From JBBSUQ01 sp964389755 (GTDB taxonomy: Bacteria > Bacteroidota > Bacteroidia > Flavobacteriales_D > Crocinitomicaceae): a stretch of 64,000 bases of DNA. Below, piece after piece: positions 50,384 to 57,695 of the stretch (its first letter is position 1; the number at the start of each line of letters is the position of its first letter). The stretch lies in contig CAYMEW010000015.1 in assembly GCA_964389755.1 (NCBI GenBank), forward strand, positions 1 to 64,000, in the 5' to 3' direction. The position numbers and the translations under genes are program-made. The notes below the pieces were generated by a model, which saw nothing but the letters and a program-made list of their open reading frames with translations, searched no databases and had not been told where the DNA came from.

Positions 50384-51607
50384 ATGCAGTTCACACAGAA
50401 CGTTCTCTACTGGTTACGGCACCGCTACCGGAAAATACTTAACAGCATCGCCTTTTACCCGGCCCTGATCGGATTTTGCTTCCTGCTGCTTTCCATCGGC
50501 GTATTATACCTGGATTATTCAGGGTTCGGGGAAAAACTCACTTCCGGAATTGACTGGCTTACGCTCAAGGATTCGTCCACGGCGCGGAGCATCGTCGCTG
50601 CGATTGTAACGGGAATCATTTCACTTACCGTGTTCAGTTTTTCGATGGTGATGATCGTCCTCAACCAGGCGGCGTCGAATATGTCGAACCGTGTGCTGGA
50701 CAAACTCATCGGGAACCGTTTCCAACAGGTTGTGCTTGGCATTTACATCGGCACGATCGTTTATGCGCTCTTCCTGCTTTCCAATATCCGCGACATAGAC
50801 TCCGGCCTGCAAGTGCCCGTCATCGGCATCTACCTGCTTATTTGCATCACGATCTTCGACATCTTCCTGTTTATCTATTTTCTGCATTACATCACGCAGT
50901 CCGTAAAATACGAGGTGATCACTCAGCGCTTATACGAAAGTACCCGCGAGGCCATGCGCGTGCAATGCGATATCTATGAACTGGAACCGGACATCGACGC
51001 GCCGGAACTGACGCAACGTGTTTGCTTCCCGCTTTCCGGTATTTACTGCGGGTTCGGGGAAGAACAGCTTGTGACGTTCTGCGAAAAGCACGACCTGGTG
51101 CTCCGATTTATGCATCCTCCGGGAACGTTCGTGCTGAGTGGATCAGATTTGCTTGTCTGCAATAAACCGATTTCCGCTGACATACTTCGCGACCTGATGA
51201 AATGCGTATTGATCCAGGAAAAAGAATCGATTGAAGACGATTACGTATACGGATTGCAACAACTGAAAGAAATAGCCAACCGCGCGCTGAGTCCGGGTAT
51301 TAACGACCAGGGAACGGCTATCGTCGCGCTGCGGTCGCTGTTCACACTCCTTGCAAAGCGCCTGCGCAGTTTCCCGAAAAAGACCATCTACGATTCGCAA
51401 ATGAAGCTGCGCATCCTCCCAAATACGCACGACTTCGAATCGCTCGTGCGCCTGTGCGTATTCCCGGTCTGGCACTATGGGAAAGACGATCCGTGCATTC
51501 AACGCGAAATGCGCCTGCTCATCACGCAGTTGAACACCATTCAGTCCACTGCTGTTATGAACGAGTTGCTCGGAGAAGTGGAGGCTGCTGGTGAAATTGA
51601 TAATTAG
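50384..51607 (+). CDS. DUF2254 membrane protein
   Basis: 407 residues. Four membrane segments lie in the first 170 residues: about 23-44, 68-93, 113-132 and 143-168. The DUF2254 pattern TARSIVAAIVTGIISLTVFSFSMVMIVLNQAASNMSNRVL is clear. A soluble C-terminal region (about 175-407) follows, including SPGINDQGTAIVAL. Function is unknown for the family. It is host-like in base composition and ends 4 bp into the convergent SecB-like gene. Confidence 0.85.
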   Translation: MQFTQNVLYWLRHRYRKILNSIAFYPALIGFCFLLLSIGVLYLDYSGFGEKLTSGIDWLTLKDSSTARSIVAAIVTGIISLTVFSFSMVMIVLNQAASNMSNRVLDKLIGNRFQQVVLGIYIGTIVYALFLLSNIRDIDSGLQVPVIGIYLLICITIFDIFLFIYFLHYITQSVKYEVITQRLYESTREAMRVQCDIYELEPDIDAPELTQRVCFPLSGIYCGFGEEQLVTFCEKHDLVLRFMHPPGTFVLSGSDLLVCNKPISADILRDLMKCVLIQEKESIEDDYVYGLQQLKEIANRALSPGINDQGTAIVALRSLFTLLAKRLRSFPKKTIYDSQMKLRILPNTHDFESLVRLCVFPVWHYGKDDPCIQREMRLLITQLNTIQSTAVMNELLGEVEAAGEIDN

Positions 51608-52038
51608 TTATTTCCGGATGTAAAATACTTTGGATCCACAATGGGAAGAATTGCGTTATGAAGAAAGGTGCCTCGATAAAAAGAGAACATCATACCCCGG
51701 GTAGTTGAAATAGCGATGGAGTTAAGAGAGAAAATAAGTTGATCGGGAAGTGTAAAACGATTATCTTCTTTAAAGTAATATTCCGAAAGATTAGGGATTT
51801 CGTAAACACAACTCGTACGGATTTTACCGTATAACTCTGATTCAGTTTCTCCCATAATGCGAACATTGCAGATTACAATAAATGAAGTGTCTTCCGGGTT
51901 TGTAATGTGATGTTCCAGATTAATATCAAACTCGAATACGGAACTTTCGGACAAAGGTTTACCGGGCAAAATAAGTGACGACTCAAGTAACTCGATAGAC
52001 CTGATCTGAAATTGTATTGGATCTTTTTTTTTACTCAT
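51604..52038 (-). CDS. SecB-like chaperone of a toxin-antitoxin module
   Basis: 144 residues. The pattern FQIRSIELLESSLILP, a central VFEFDINLEH and a C-terminal AISTTRGMMFSFYRGTFLHN with AILPIVDPKYF resembles the SecB fold, whose end has RGTF-PxLxLxPV. SecB-like proteins beside HigBA-type pairs act as chaperones for the antitoxin (TAC modules). It follows the antitoxin gene by 13 bp on the same strand. The assignment rests on motif similarity by eye. Confidence 0.65.
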   Translation of the reverse strand: MSKKKDPIQFQIRSIELLESSLILPGKPLSESSVFEFDINLEHHITNPEDTSFIVICNVRIMGETESELYGKIRTSCVYEIPNLSEYYFKEDNRFTLPDQLIFSLNSIAISTTRGMMFSFYRGTFLHNAILPIVDPKYFTSGNN

Positions 52039-52051
52039 CTTGCTTTGTGCT

Positions 52052-52489
52052 TTATGCTGACTCGCGAATGTGTGTTATTATTGATCGGGCAGAGTATTGT
52101 TTATTCATAATTGGTTGACCAAAGATCATTTCGTTTAAACAGGCTGTTTCGGTAATTTGAACTTGTCGGCTTACTAGGGCGCGATAGATTACGACCGGTT
52201 TTATTTGTTTGGGTTCCTCCGGGTTCAATAGCGAAACACCGAGGGCATTTTCCAGTTCTATCAGCGTGTCTACTGTAAAGTTGTGCGTTCCGGACAGCCA
52301 CTTCGAAATTATGGAAGGGTTTTCTTTGCCTACTGCGGCCAAAAGATCTTTCTTTTTCCAGTTTTTCGCTTGCATGGCTTTTTCAATACGAACCGCCAAC
52401 ATCATTTTTGCGTCTGTTTTAGCTTGTTCTAACGGCGTAATTTCCGCAAGTAACTGGTCCAAAGTACTGGTGGGATTATTCTTTTTCAT
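52052..52489 (-). CDS. XRE-family antitoxin
   Basis: 145 residues from the ATG at 52489. A helix-turn-helix of Xre/Cro type lies at about 48-85 (KKKDLLAAVGKENPSIISKW). A C-terminal extension of about 50 residues ends the protein. Such extensions in TAC modules are the part the chaperone binds, which fits the SecB-like gene next to it. The start overlaps the end of the upstream toxin frame by 14 bp, the usual toxin-first coupling of HigBA-type loci. Confidence 0.82.
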   Translation of the reverse strand: MKKNNPTSTLDQLLAEITPLEQAKTDAKMMLAVRIEKAMQAKNWKKKDLLAAVGKENPSIISKWLSGTHNFTVDTLIELENALGVSLLNPEEPKQIKPVVIYRALVSRQVQITETACLNEMIFGQPIMNKQYSARSIITHIRESA

Positions 52490-52980
52490 TGTTCTCTGTA
52501 ATGTCAAATTCAAGGTTTCCTTCAAAATCAAGGTAGTCATTCATATAATAAATGTCTTTTTCCCTGATTCTTTGCGTAATAATCGCCGATAATTTACGCA
52601 GGAAATAATTTTCGCTCTTAAGTTTTTCGTCTTCCTGTAATGCGCTTATCGATTTGGGCTTGTATCCGCCGCTTCCTAAAACGATTAATTGAGATCCGTA
52701 TACAATATAACCTCAAATTGCTGTTTGGGATATCGTAAAGCGCACAAACACCATCCCCGGGAGCGCCTTCCCATTCTTTGAAAAATTGCACACGGGCACC
52801 GGTCTTTGTCCCTATAGTTCTTAAACGTTGAATGATATCTTTTGTTTCACTTTTAAATGAAATTGAATATTCGTTAACAAATTTTTCAAACAGTGTGGTA
52901 CTTTCATCTTCAAGATACACCGAGTAAATTGAAGCCTCCTTGCCACTCAAGCTATCTATTTTTACTAATTTGCATTTCAT
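52476..52980 (-). pseudogene. RelE/HigB-superfamily toxin gene with a 5-bp deletion frameshift
   Basis: From the ATG at 52980 the frame reads 95 residues up to NLRLYCIR, with the toxin-like segment TIGTKTGARVQFFKEWEG and GVCALYD. It then drifts off-family and stops at 52618. From the same place a second frame reads YGSQLIVLGSGGYKPK and continues to a TAA at 52476-52478. Inserting TACGG next to the existing TACGG at 52696-52700 restores one 169-residue protein. The shift therefore looks like loss of one unit of a TACGG tandem. The full toxin is probably not made. Confidence 0.78.
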
Positions 52981-52999
52981 TCAGGCGAGCGTTCAAAGG

Positions 53000-53463
53000 T
53001 ATAGTTTATTTTATATAACACAAATAAATTTTACTTAAAAGTGAATTTTATTCATTTTTTATTATTTGTTACGGATTAGGCAAGTTAGTGAAATTTATTT
53101 ATAGTTGAACTATGTCTTAGTAATAAAACTTCCTCTGGCAAATGATTCAATTTCATCAATTCAAAGATCGAATTGAAAATACCGGTATGAAATCCCGAAG
53201 CGAAACCGTGTACCCGGCAAAACCTCTTCCAGCCTTGGAGAACCCGGTTTTTAAGACGCCAAAAATTTGGATAACAAGTGAGGAGAACAAGCGCAGCTTG
53301 TGAAGACCAAGTGGTAGCGCAGGGAACTCCAAAGGAGATCACCGATCCTGTCCAAATTTTCAAGGCTGAAAAATCAACGCAACGGTAGTGGAGTTGAAGG
53401 GTTCTCCACAGCCCTTGATTTTTTGTTTCTTTTGCATCAAGGCAAAAGAAAGGAGAAAGAAAA
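53000..53463. other. Gene-free stretch with a large nested palindromic element
   Basis: No gene is supported between the toxin remnant and the 102-residue gene. Nested arms are perfect: CAGCCTTG 53230-53237 with 53361-53368, AAAATTTGGA 53262-53271 with 53351-53360, TGGAGAACCC 53236-53245 with 53399-53408, and the small hairpin ACAAGC-GCA-GCTTGT at 53287-53301. A separate stem TTTCTTTTGC/GCAAAAGAAA lies at 53426-53451. This amount of pairing suggests a folded single-stranded DNA or RNA element. Confidence 0.6.
53426..53451. repeat. 10-bp perfect inverted repeat at the edge of the palindromic element
   Basis: TTTCTTTTGC and GCAAAAGAAA are perfect complements with a 6-nt loop (ATCAAG). It is part of a T-rich/A-rich arm of the kind found repeated between genes in Bacteroidota. 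Confidence 0.75.
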
Positions 53464-53772
53464 CTAAACTTTTGAAATGCACTTGGCTTCCGAAGCAACG
53501 GTCGTTCCCTGCAATCCCCTCAAAAAACCATACACCTGCCGCGCCAGCATCTCCACTTTCCCTGAATCCTTCACATCCCCGACCGAGCCGATCAACGCCA
53601 GATACACCTCAAACACACCATTCGGCTGCGCTTCCAGCCGCATTAGTTCGAAAATACGGTCCGCGAGGTTGAGGTGGTAGTGCTCCGCCGAAATTCCCAG
53701 CCGCAGCAGCGAGCTGCTCAGGTGTTCATAACGGATGTTGTCTTCGATCAGACCGATGAGGATTTTTTCCAT
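53464..53772 (-). CDS. Hypothetical protein
   Basis: 102 residues from the ATG at 53772; an upstream TTG at 53814 would add 14 residues. Mostly helical (EKILIGLIEDNIRYEHLSSS), no signal or membrane segment, no family recognised. Base composition is host-like, in contrast to the AT-rich AIPR gene next to it. Its leader holds the dyad at 53825-53844. Confidence 0.55.
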   Translation of the reverse strand: MEKILIGLIEDNIRYEHLSSSLLRLGISAEHYHLNLADRIFELMRLEAQPNGVFEVYLALIGSVGDVKDSGKVEMLARQVYGFLRGLQGTTVASEAKCISKV

Positions 53773-53824
53773 GACCTTTGCATTTTTTGTTCCTTGCAAA
53801 GGTGAGGTGTTCAACTAAGAAATC

Positions 53825-53844
53825 TGTCATAATCTATTATGACA
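53825..53844. promoter_or_regulatory. Perfect operator-like palindrome
   Basis: TGTCATAAT-CT-ATTATGACA is a 9-bp dyad with 2-bp spacer, about 50 bp upstream of the ATG at 53772 and just after the AIPR stop. The form fits a helix-turn-helix dimer site. The regulator is unknown. Confidence 0.5.
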
Positions 53845-53865
53845 CAGGGAGTTTTTATTAACAAT

Positions 53866-55623
53866 TTATCCTTTTGGGTCGATTAGGGCAGCAAAATTTG
53901 TAAATGGATTATTTGTGTCAGTCATTTTACCGATCTCGATAGTACTCCTTACTGTAGAAACTATCTGACGATAACTTTCCTTATCATTTATAATTTGAGC
54001 AAATTCGCTATCTATAACTCGCGCAACAATTGAAAGTGTAATGACTATTAATGGTTTACATCTATCAATTAATTCCTGAATACTATTGCTACTTGCTGAT
54101 GCAATACCATTTGCGAACGCGACATTATGTTTGTCAACACTTTCACCAATAATGCTTTCAAGACTGTCTCCAATTATAGATAAGAGAAAATATTTAAATC
54201 TCAAATGTCTAAGTAATGACAATTGTTTAATTTCATCAGTAGTGCATCTTGTATCGTTGTTTTTGACTTTTAATTCATAACACCTTGCATCAATAGCTTT
54301 AACAAAGCAATATGCCAATAATAAATGCTTAGATTTCGTATTATGAAAAGCATCGTTGTAGAGACTAGTACTTTCAAAAATATTGTTTTTCCCACTTCCT
54401 GCTTCGACGTAATTGCCGTGCAAAGCAGACGTTGGCTGTGCAACTAGTTCAATACTTAATTCGGAGTGGTTTTCAAATCCTCTTTTGAAGGAATAAGTGT
54501 AACCTAATTTATCAAATTCGGTAGCAATTCTAACCTGCTCGGGGTTTCCACTATATTTATCCCATGTCGTGATTTCATTCTGAGTATTATTATATTTTAC
54601 TATAGAATTTATCGTATTTTCATCGGTGGATTCAATGATTCGACATAAAACTTTAACAGCTTCTAAGTTTTCAGGATTTGAATGCGAAATGGAACCTGTT
54701 GTTTGTGCACCGTTTATAATTGAAATCCCCTCCAGCAAAGTTTCATTATTATTGCCTGGATTTGCATAGAATTTAGTGGTTAAGATCGTTATTCCATTGT
54801 TAAAAGCCCAAAAATTTTCTGCCTCATTTTCGACTGTAGTTTTAATACCATTGTTAATTTTTTTTCGTCCTCGTCGACTGATACCTAAGAAATTTCTGTA
54901 ATTAGCTGAAAATAGGTTATCACCATATTCAGTATAAAGAGTTTTCAGCCATTGACCATTCACAGTAAATATTGAAGCCTTCCATTTTTCGTTCGATTCT
55001 TCAAATTTTATTTTTTCTGGTAACTTTATTGTATCTTTTACAGCTATTGCGGTTTCTCTTAGCCTATAGATTCGCTCGGTATATTGTAGACCTACCTCCT
55101 CTGCGTTTATAATTATATCGGAATCATTTATTAACTTGATTAAGTTAGCTTTAACAGTGTCAAGTTCGTCACGAACATTTTTTGATTCGGCTAAATTATG
55201 CACGTAGAGTATCTCAATATCCTCAATTTCCTTATTTCCCAGAGCTTCTCTAATATCTTGTGCTATTTCTCTAAGAGAATTTTTAAATTTTCCATTTTCA
55301 TCAGTTCTGAGGTCATCTAAATTACCAGATAAAATCCAAGCAAACGCAGTATTTAAATCTGATGCCTTGTTTGACTTTGCTTTATAAACTGCACCATTCG
55401 AAGAATAAGTACCTTGAGCCACAATTAATCTTTTACTATCTAAATCAAGCCTAACAAAGTCTATTTTCTTATCACCATGACCGTCGGTTAAGCTTTCAGA
55501 AGCTAACTGATCTATATCTGGAAAGTCAAGATACATTCCCATGACCCATAATAAATAAGCCTTTTCTTCACCATATTTTTCAATTAGTAAAGTTTGATCC
55601 TTAAAATTTTTCAAATAGTCCAT
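53866..55623 (-). CDS. AIPR-family abortive infection protein
   Basis: 585 residues. The AIPR pattern is clear: NYRNFLGISRRGRKKINNGIK near 240 and ENFWAFNNGITILTTKF near 268, then ISIINGAQTTGSIS. The N-terminal part (SLTDGHGDKKIDFVRLDLDS and IVAQGTYSS) looks like a divergent restriction-type nuclease core. AIPR proteins act in abortive phage defence, and the trigger is unknown. The gene is much more AT-rich than both flanking genes, which points to horizontal gain. A 57-codon gene lies 19 bp upstream. Confidence 0.88.
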   Translation of the reverse strand: MDYLKNFKDQTLLIEKYGEEKAYLLWVMGMYLDFPDIDQLASESLTDGHGDKKIDFVRLDLDSKRLIVAQGTYSSNGAVYKAKSNKASDLNTAFAWILSGNLDDLRTDENGKFKNSLREIAQDIREALGNKEIEDIEILYVHNLAESKNVRDELDTVKANLIKLINDSDIIINAEEVGLQYTERIYRLRETAIAVKDTIKLPEKIKFEESNEKWKASIFTVNGQWLKTLYTEYGDNLFSANYRNFLGISRRGRKKINNGIKTTVENEAENFWAFNNGITILTTKFYANPGNNNETLLEGISIINGAQTTGSISHSNPENLEAVKVLCRIIESTDENTINSIVKYNNTQNEITTWDKYSGNPEQVRIATEFDKLGYTYSFKRGFENHSELSIELVAQPTSALHGNYVEAGSGKNNIFESTSLYNDAFHNTKSKHLLLAYCFVKAIDARCYELKVKNNDTRCTTDEIKQLSLLRHLRFKYFLLSIIGDSLESIIGESVDKHNVAFANGIASASSNSIQELIDRCKPLIVITLSIVARVIDSEFAQIINDKESYRQIVSTVRSTIEIGKMTDTNNPFTNFAALIDPKG

Positions 55624-55642
55624 TGTTTTTTATTAAAAATTG

Positions 55643-55816
55643 CTACTTCTGCAACGCCTTAATCGCCCGCTCATGCGAGATCAAAATATCGCGCATAAAC
55701 AAATTATACGGAAACACCTTGTGCCGGGCATTCTGCTTGAATTCCTGTAAAATGTGATACAGGCTGTCGGAAGGCAGCGAGAACGGATGATGGCGTAGTA
55801 GTTTCTCCAGTTTCAT
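55643..55816 (-). CDS. Small hypothetical protein, 57 residues
   Basis: An ATG at 55816 opens MKLEKLLRHHPFSLPSDSLY and the frame ends at a TAG at 55643-55645. It is basic and helical with a SHERAIKALQK end. Its composition is host-like, not AT-rich like AIPR, so it probably belongs to the resident flank that also holds the 53464-53772 gene. The AIPR start is 19 bp downstream. Function unknown. Confidence 0.62.
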   Translation of the reverse strand: MKLEKLLRHHPFSLPSDSLYHILQEFKQNARHKVFPYNLFMRDILISHERAIKALQK

Positions 55817-55982
55817 TTCGTAGGTGCGTTTAAGCGTTTAAGATCTCCAAATATAGAAAATAGTTCAAACGAAACAAGTGGTTCGACAAAAAAGAGAATA
55901 AGTGCATCGTTTTCAAAGACAAACTATAGGCTTCCTTAACAATTATAAGGGAATCTGAATCTAACTATTAATCGAAAAAGTG

Positions 55983-55990
55983 TAATTTTG
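55983..55990 (+). promoter_or_regulatory. Promoter -7 box before the coiled-coil gene
   Basis: TAATTTTG fits TAnnTTTG, 15 nt before the ATG at 56006. It excludes an upstream TTG start at 55988 that would overlap the box. Confidence 0.6.
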
Positions 55991-56005
55991 TGTAAAACCG
56001 AAGTC

Positions 56006-56452
56006 ATGGAAACCATCGCCTCCATACATCAGGCATTTGAAGAAGAAACGACGATTATCCGGAAAAACATCCGGAAAGAAGAGAACCTGCACGTCAGTGA
56101 TGAGTCGCTCGATCATGCGCTCGAATGCAAGGCGTATATCAATCTGGTGAACGATGGATATGCTGTGTTATTTACCCTGGTGGATCGACTCACAATGCTA
56201 AAAGCGACGGGTGCCGAAGAAGAAAAACTGGTGGAAGGTTTGGTCACGATGCTTAATATGTTGAATCGGGTTGCGATTCGCATGTGGATGGAAATCGATA
56301 GTGATCCCTTCCTGAAAGTGGCCTGCAAATCTTCACTGCTCGACCTTCGGGTCAATATCCGTTCGTTAAAAGAAGATAGTAAGGACCTTGAAAGGCGTTT
56401 TCTGAAAAACTCCGACGATCCGGAACTGGATGACTTGTTTGACGCGATCTGA
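56006..56452 (+). CDS. Hypothetical helical protein, possible antitoxin
   Basis: 148 residues from the ATG at 56006. It is almost fully helical, with coiled-coil-like stretches (TTIIRKNIRKEENLHVS and LLDLRVNIRSLKEDSKDLERR) and an acidic end (DDPELDDLFDAI). No family is recognised. It precedes a toxin-like gene by 8 bp with its own promoter, so it may be the antitoxin of a pair. That role is inferred from position only. Confidence 0.5.
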   Translation: METIASIHQAFEEETTIIRKNIRKEENLHVSDESLDHALECKAYINLVNDGYAVLFTLVDRLTMLKATGAEEEKLVEGLVTMLNMLNRVAIRMWMEIDSDPFLKVACKSSLLDLRVNIRSLKEDSKDLERRFLKNSDDPELDDLFDAI

Positions 56453-56460
56453 ATGCCAAC

Positions 56461-56892
56461 GTGAAACTTTTCTGCACCGATCACTTTAAAACTACACTAC
56501 TGAAACTGGCCAAAATTCCCAGGCACTACCACTGTATTCACAAACGGATTAAAGCGGATTTTCTCGATGCGGACAATTATGTGGCTATTACGGGGAGTAT
56601 TCTAAAAGATAACGCAGACAACATTTTATACAAGGCACGGTCGAAGAGTTGTGGTACAAATGGCAAAAGTTATGGTTTCAGAACGTACATCCTCTGTAAA
56701 AAAGATAAGCCCGAAGCGTATTGCACGACGATTTATCCTAAATACGGATCAAAGAATACGGCTTCGATAAGTACTGCAGAAGAAAAAGCGCGCATGCGCG
56801 AGCTTGTAGACGAAAAAAAGGCCGGGACACTTTGGGAAATTCAGTGGGATGAAGGAGCGCAGAAACTTGATTTCGTAAAGTTTCGCCGGTAA
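56461..56892 (+). CDS. RelE/HigB-like protein, candidate toxin
   Basis: 143 residues from a GTG. The centre resembles RelE-superfamily toxins: NILYKARSKSCGTNGKSYGFRTYILC, with the basic K-x-R and G-x-GKS-x-G-x-R elements, then TTIYPKYGSKNTASIS. The fold match is by eye only. The N-terminal 30 residues are unusual. It follows the helical 148-residue gene by 8 bp and has no other partner. An RNase role is inferred. Confidence 0.55.
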   Translation: MKLFCTDHFKTTLLKLAKIPRHYHCIHKRIKADFLDADNYVAITGSILKDNADNILYKARSKSCGTNGKSYGFRTYILCKKDKPEAYCTTIYPKYGSKNTASISTAEEKARMRELVDEKKAGTLWEIQWDEGAQKLDFVKFRR

Positions 56893-56945
56893 ACACATTA
56901 TAGGGTCATTAATGACTAAGAAATGTTGTTGCGTTGAAACGAATC

Positions 56946-57692
56946 TCAAATCGCGTTCAGCCACTGAAGAAATTCGTCTTTCTTCCGGATTGCGAGCGGA
57001 ACGGTACTTTTGTCTTTCAGAACGATCGTGTTGCCGTCGCCTTTTACGTAGTGATCGAAATACAGCATATTCACGAGGTGCGACTGGTGGCTTCGGAAAA
57101 AGCCCATCGGCGTGAGCAGCGTTTCGTATTCTTTAAGCGTGGTGGAAACCAGTAGTTTTTGTCCGTTCAGCAGAAAAAAAGTCGTGTAGTTCTTGTCCGA
57201 TTCGCAACGGATAATATCCTGCACGTTGACCGAATAGATTTTTTCGGCGGTCTTGAGGATCAGCTTCTGGAGGCCACGTGTCCGCTCAATATTGGAAAAT
57301 AAGGTGTTGAACTGCAATTCGAGCATGTCGCGGGTAACCACCTCCTCGGCTTTTTTTACGGCCGAAACCAGCTCCTCGGGGTCGATCGGTTTCAGGAGAA
57401 AATCGATGGCGCTGAAACGAAAAGCCTTGATGGCAAATTCCTGGTGAGCGGTGATAAAGATCACCTTAAAATTCACCGGGCGCAGCTCCTGCAGCAAGTC
57501 GAAGCCGGTGCCGTCGGCCATTTCCACGTCGAGAAACACCAGGTCGGGCATAAACTGGCGGATGCATGCAACTCCGGTTTTCACACTGTCGGCTTCACCG
57601 AGCAGGGCCACGTTGGGGCAATGTTCTTTGATCAGCGCGGCATTCTTTTGCCGGATCGTGTCGATATCGTCTACGAGGATGGCTCTCAGCAT
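56946..57692 (-). CDS. LytTR-family response regulator
   Basis: 248 residues. The receiver domain has acidic D8-D9, phospho-acceptor D55 in LVFLDVEMADG, T81 and K101 in LLKPID. The C-terminal LytTR DNA-binding domain (about 140-248) includes IIRCESDKNYTTFFLLNG and FFRSHQSHLVNM. It pairs with the histidine kinase encoded 3 bp upstream (57696). Targets are unknown; an unlinked regulon is likely because no divergent gene is present. Confidence 0.93.
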   Translation of the reverse strand: MLRAILVDDIDTIRQKNAALIKEHCPNVALLGEADSVKTGVACIRQFMPDLVFLDVEMADGTGFDLLQELRPVNFKVIFITAHQEFAIKAFRFSAIDFLLKPIDPEELVSAVKKAEEVVTRDMLELQFNTLFSNIERTRGLQKLILKTAEKIYSVNVQDIIRCESDKNYTTFFLLNGQKLLVSTTLKEYETLLTPMGFFRSHQSHLVNMLYFDHYVKGDGNTIVLKDKSTVPLAIRKKDEFLQWLNAI

Positions 57693-57695
57693 GGC

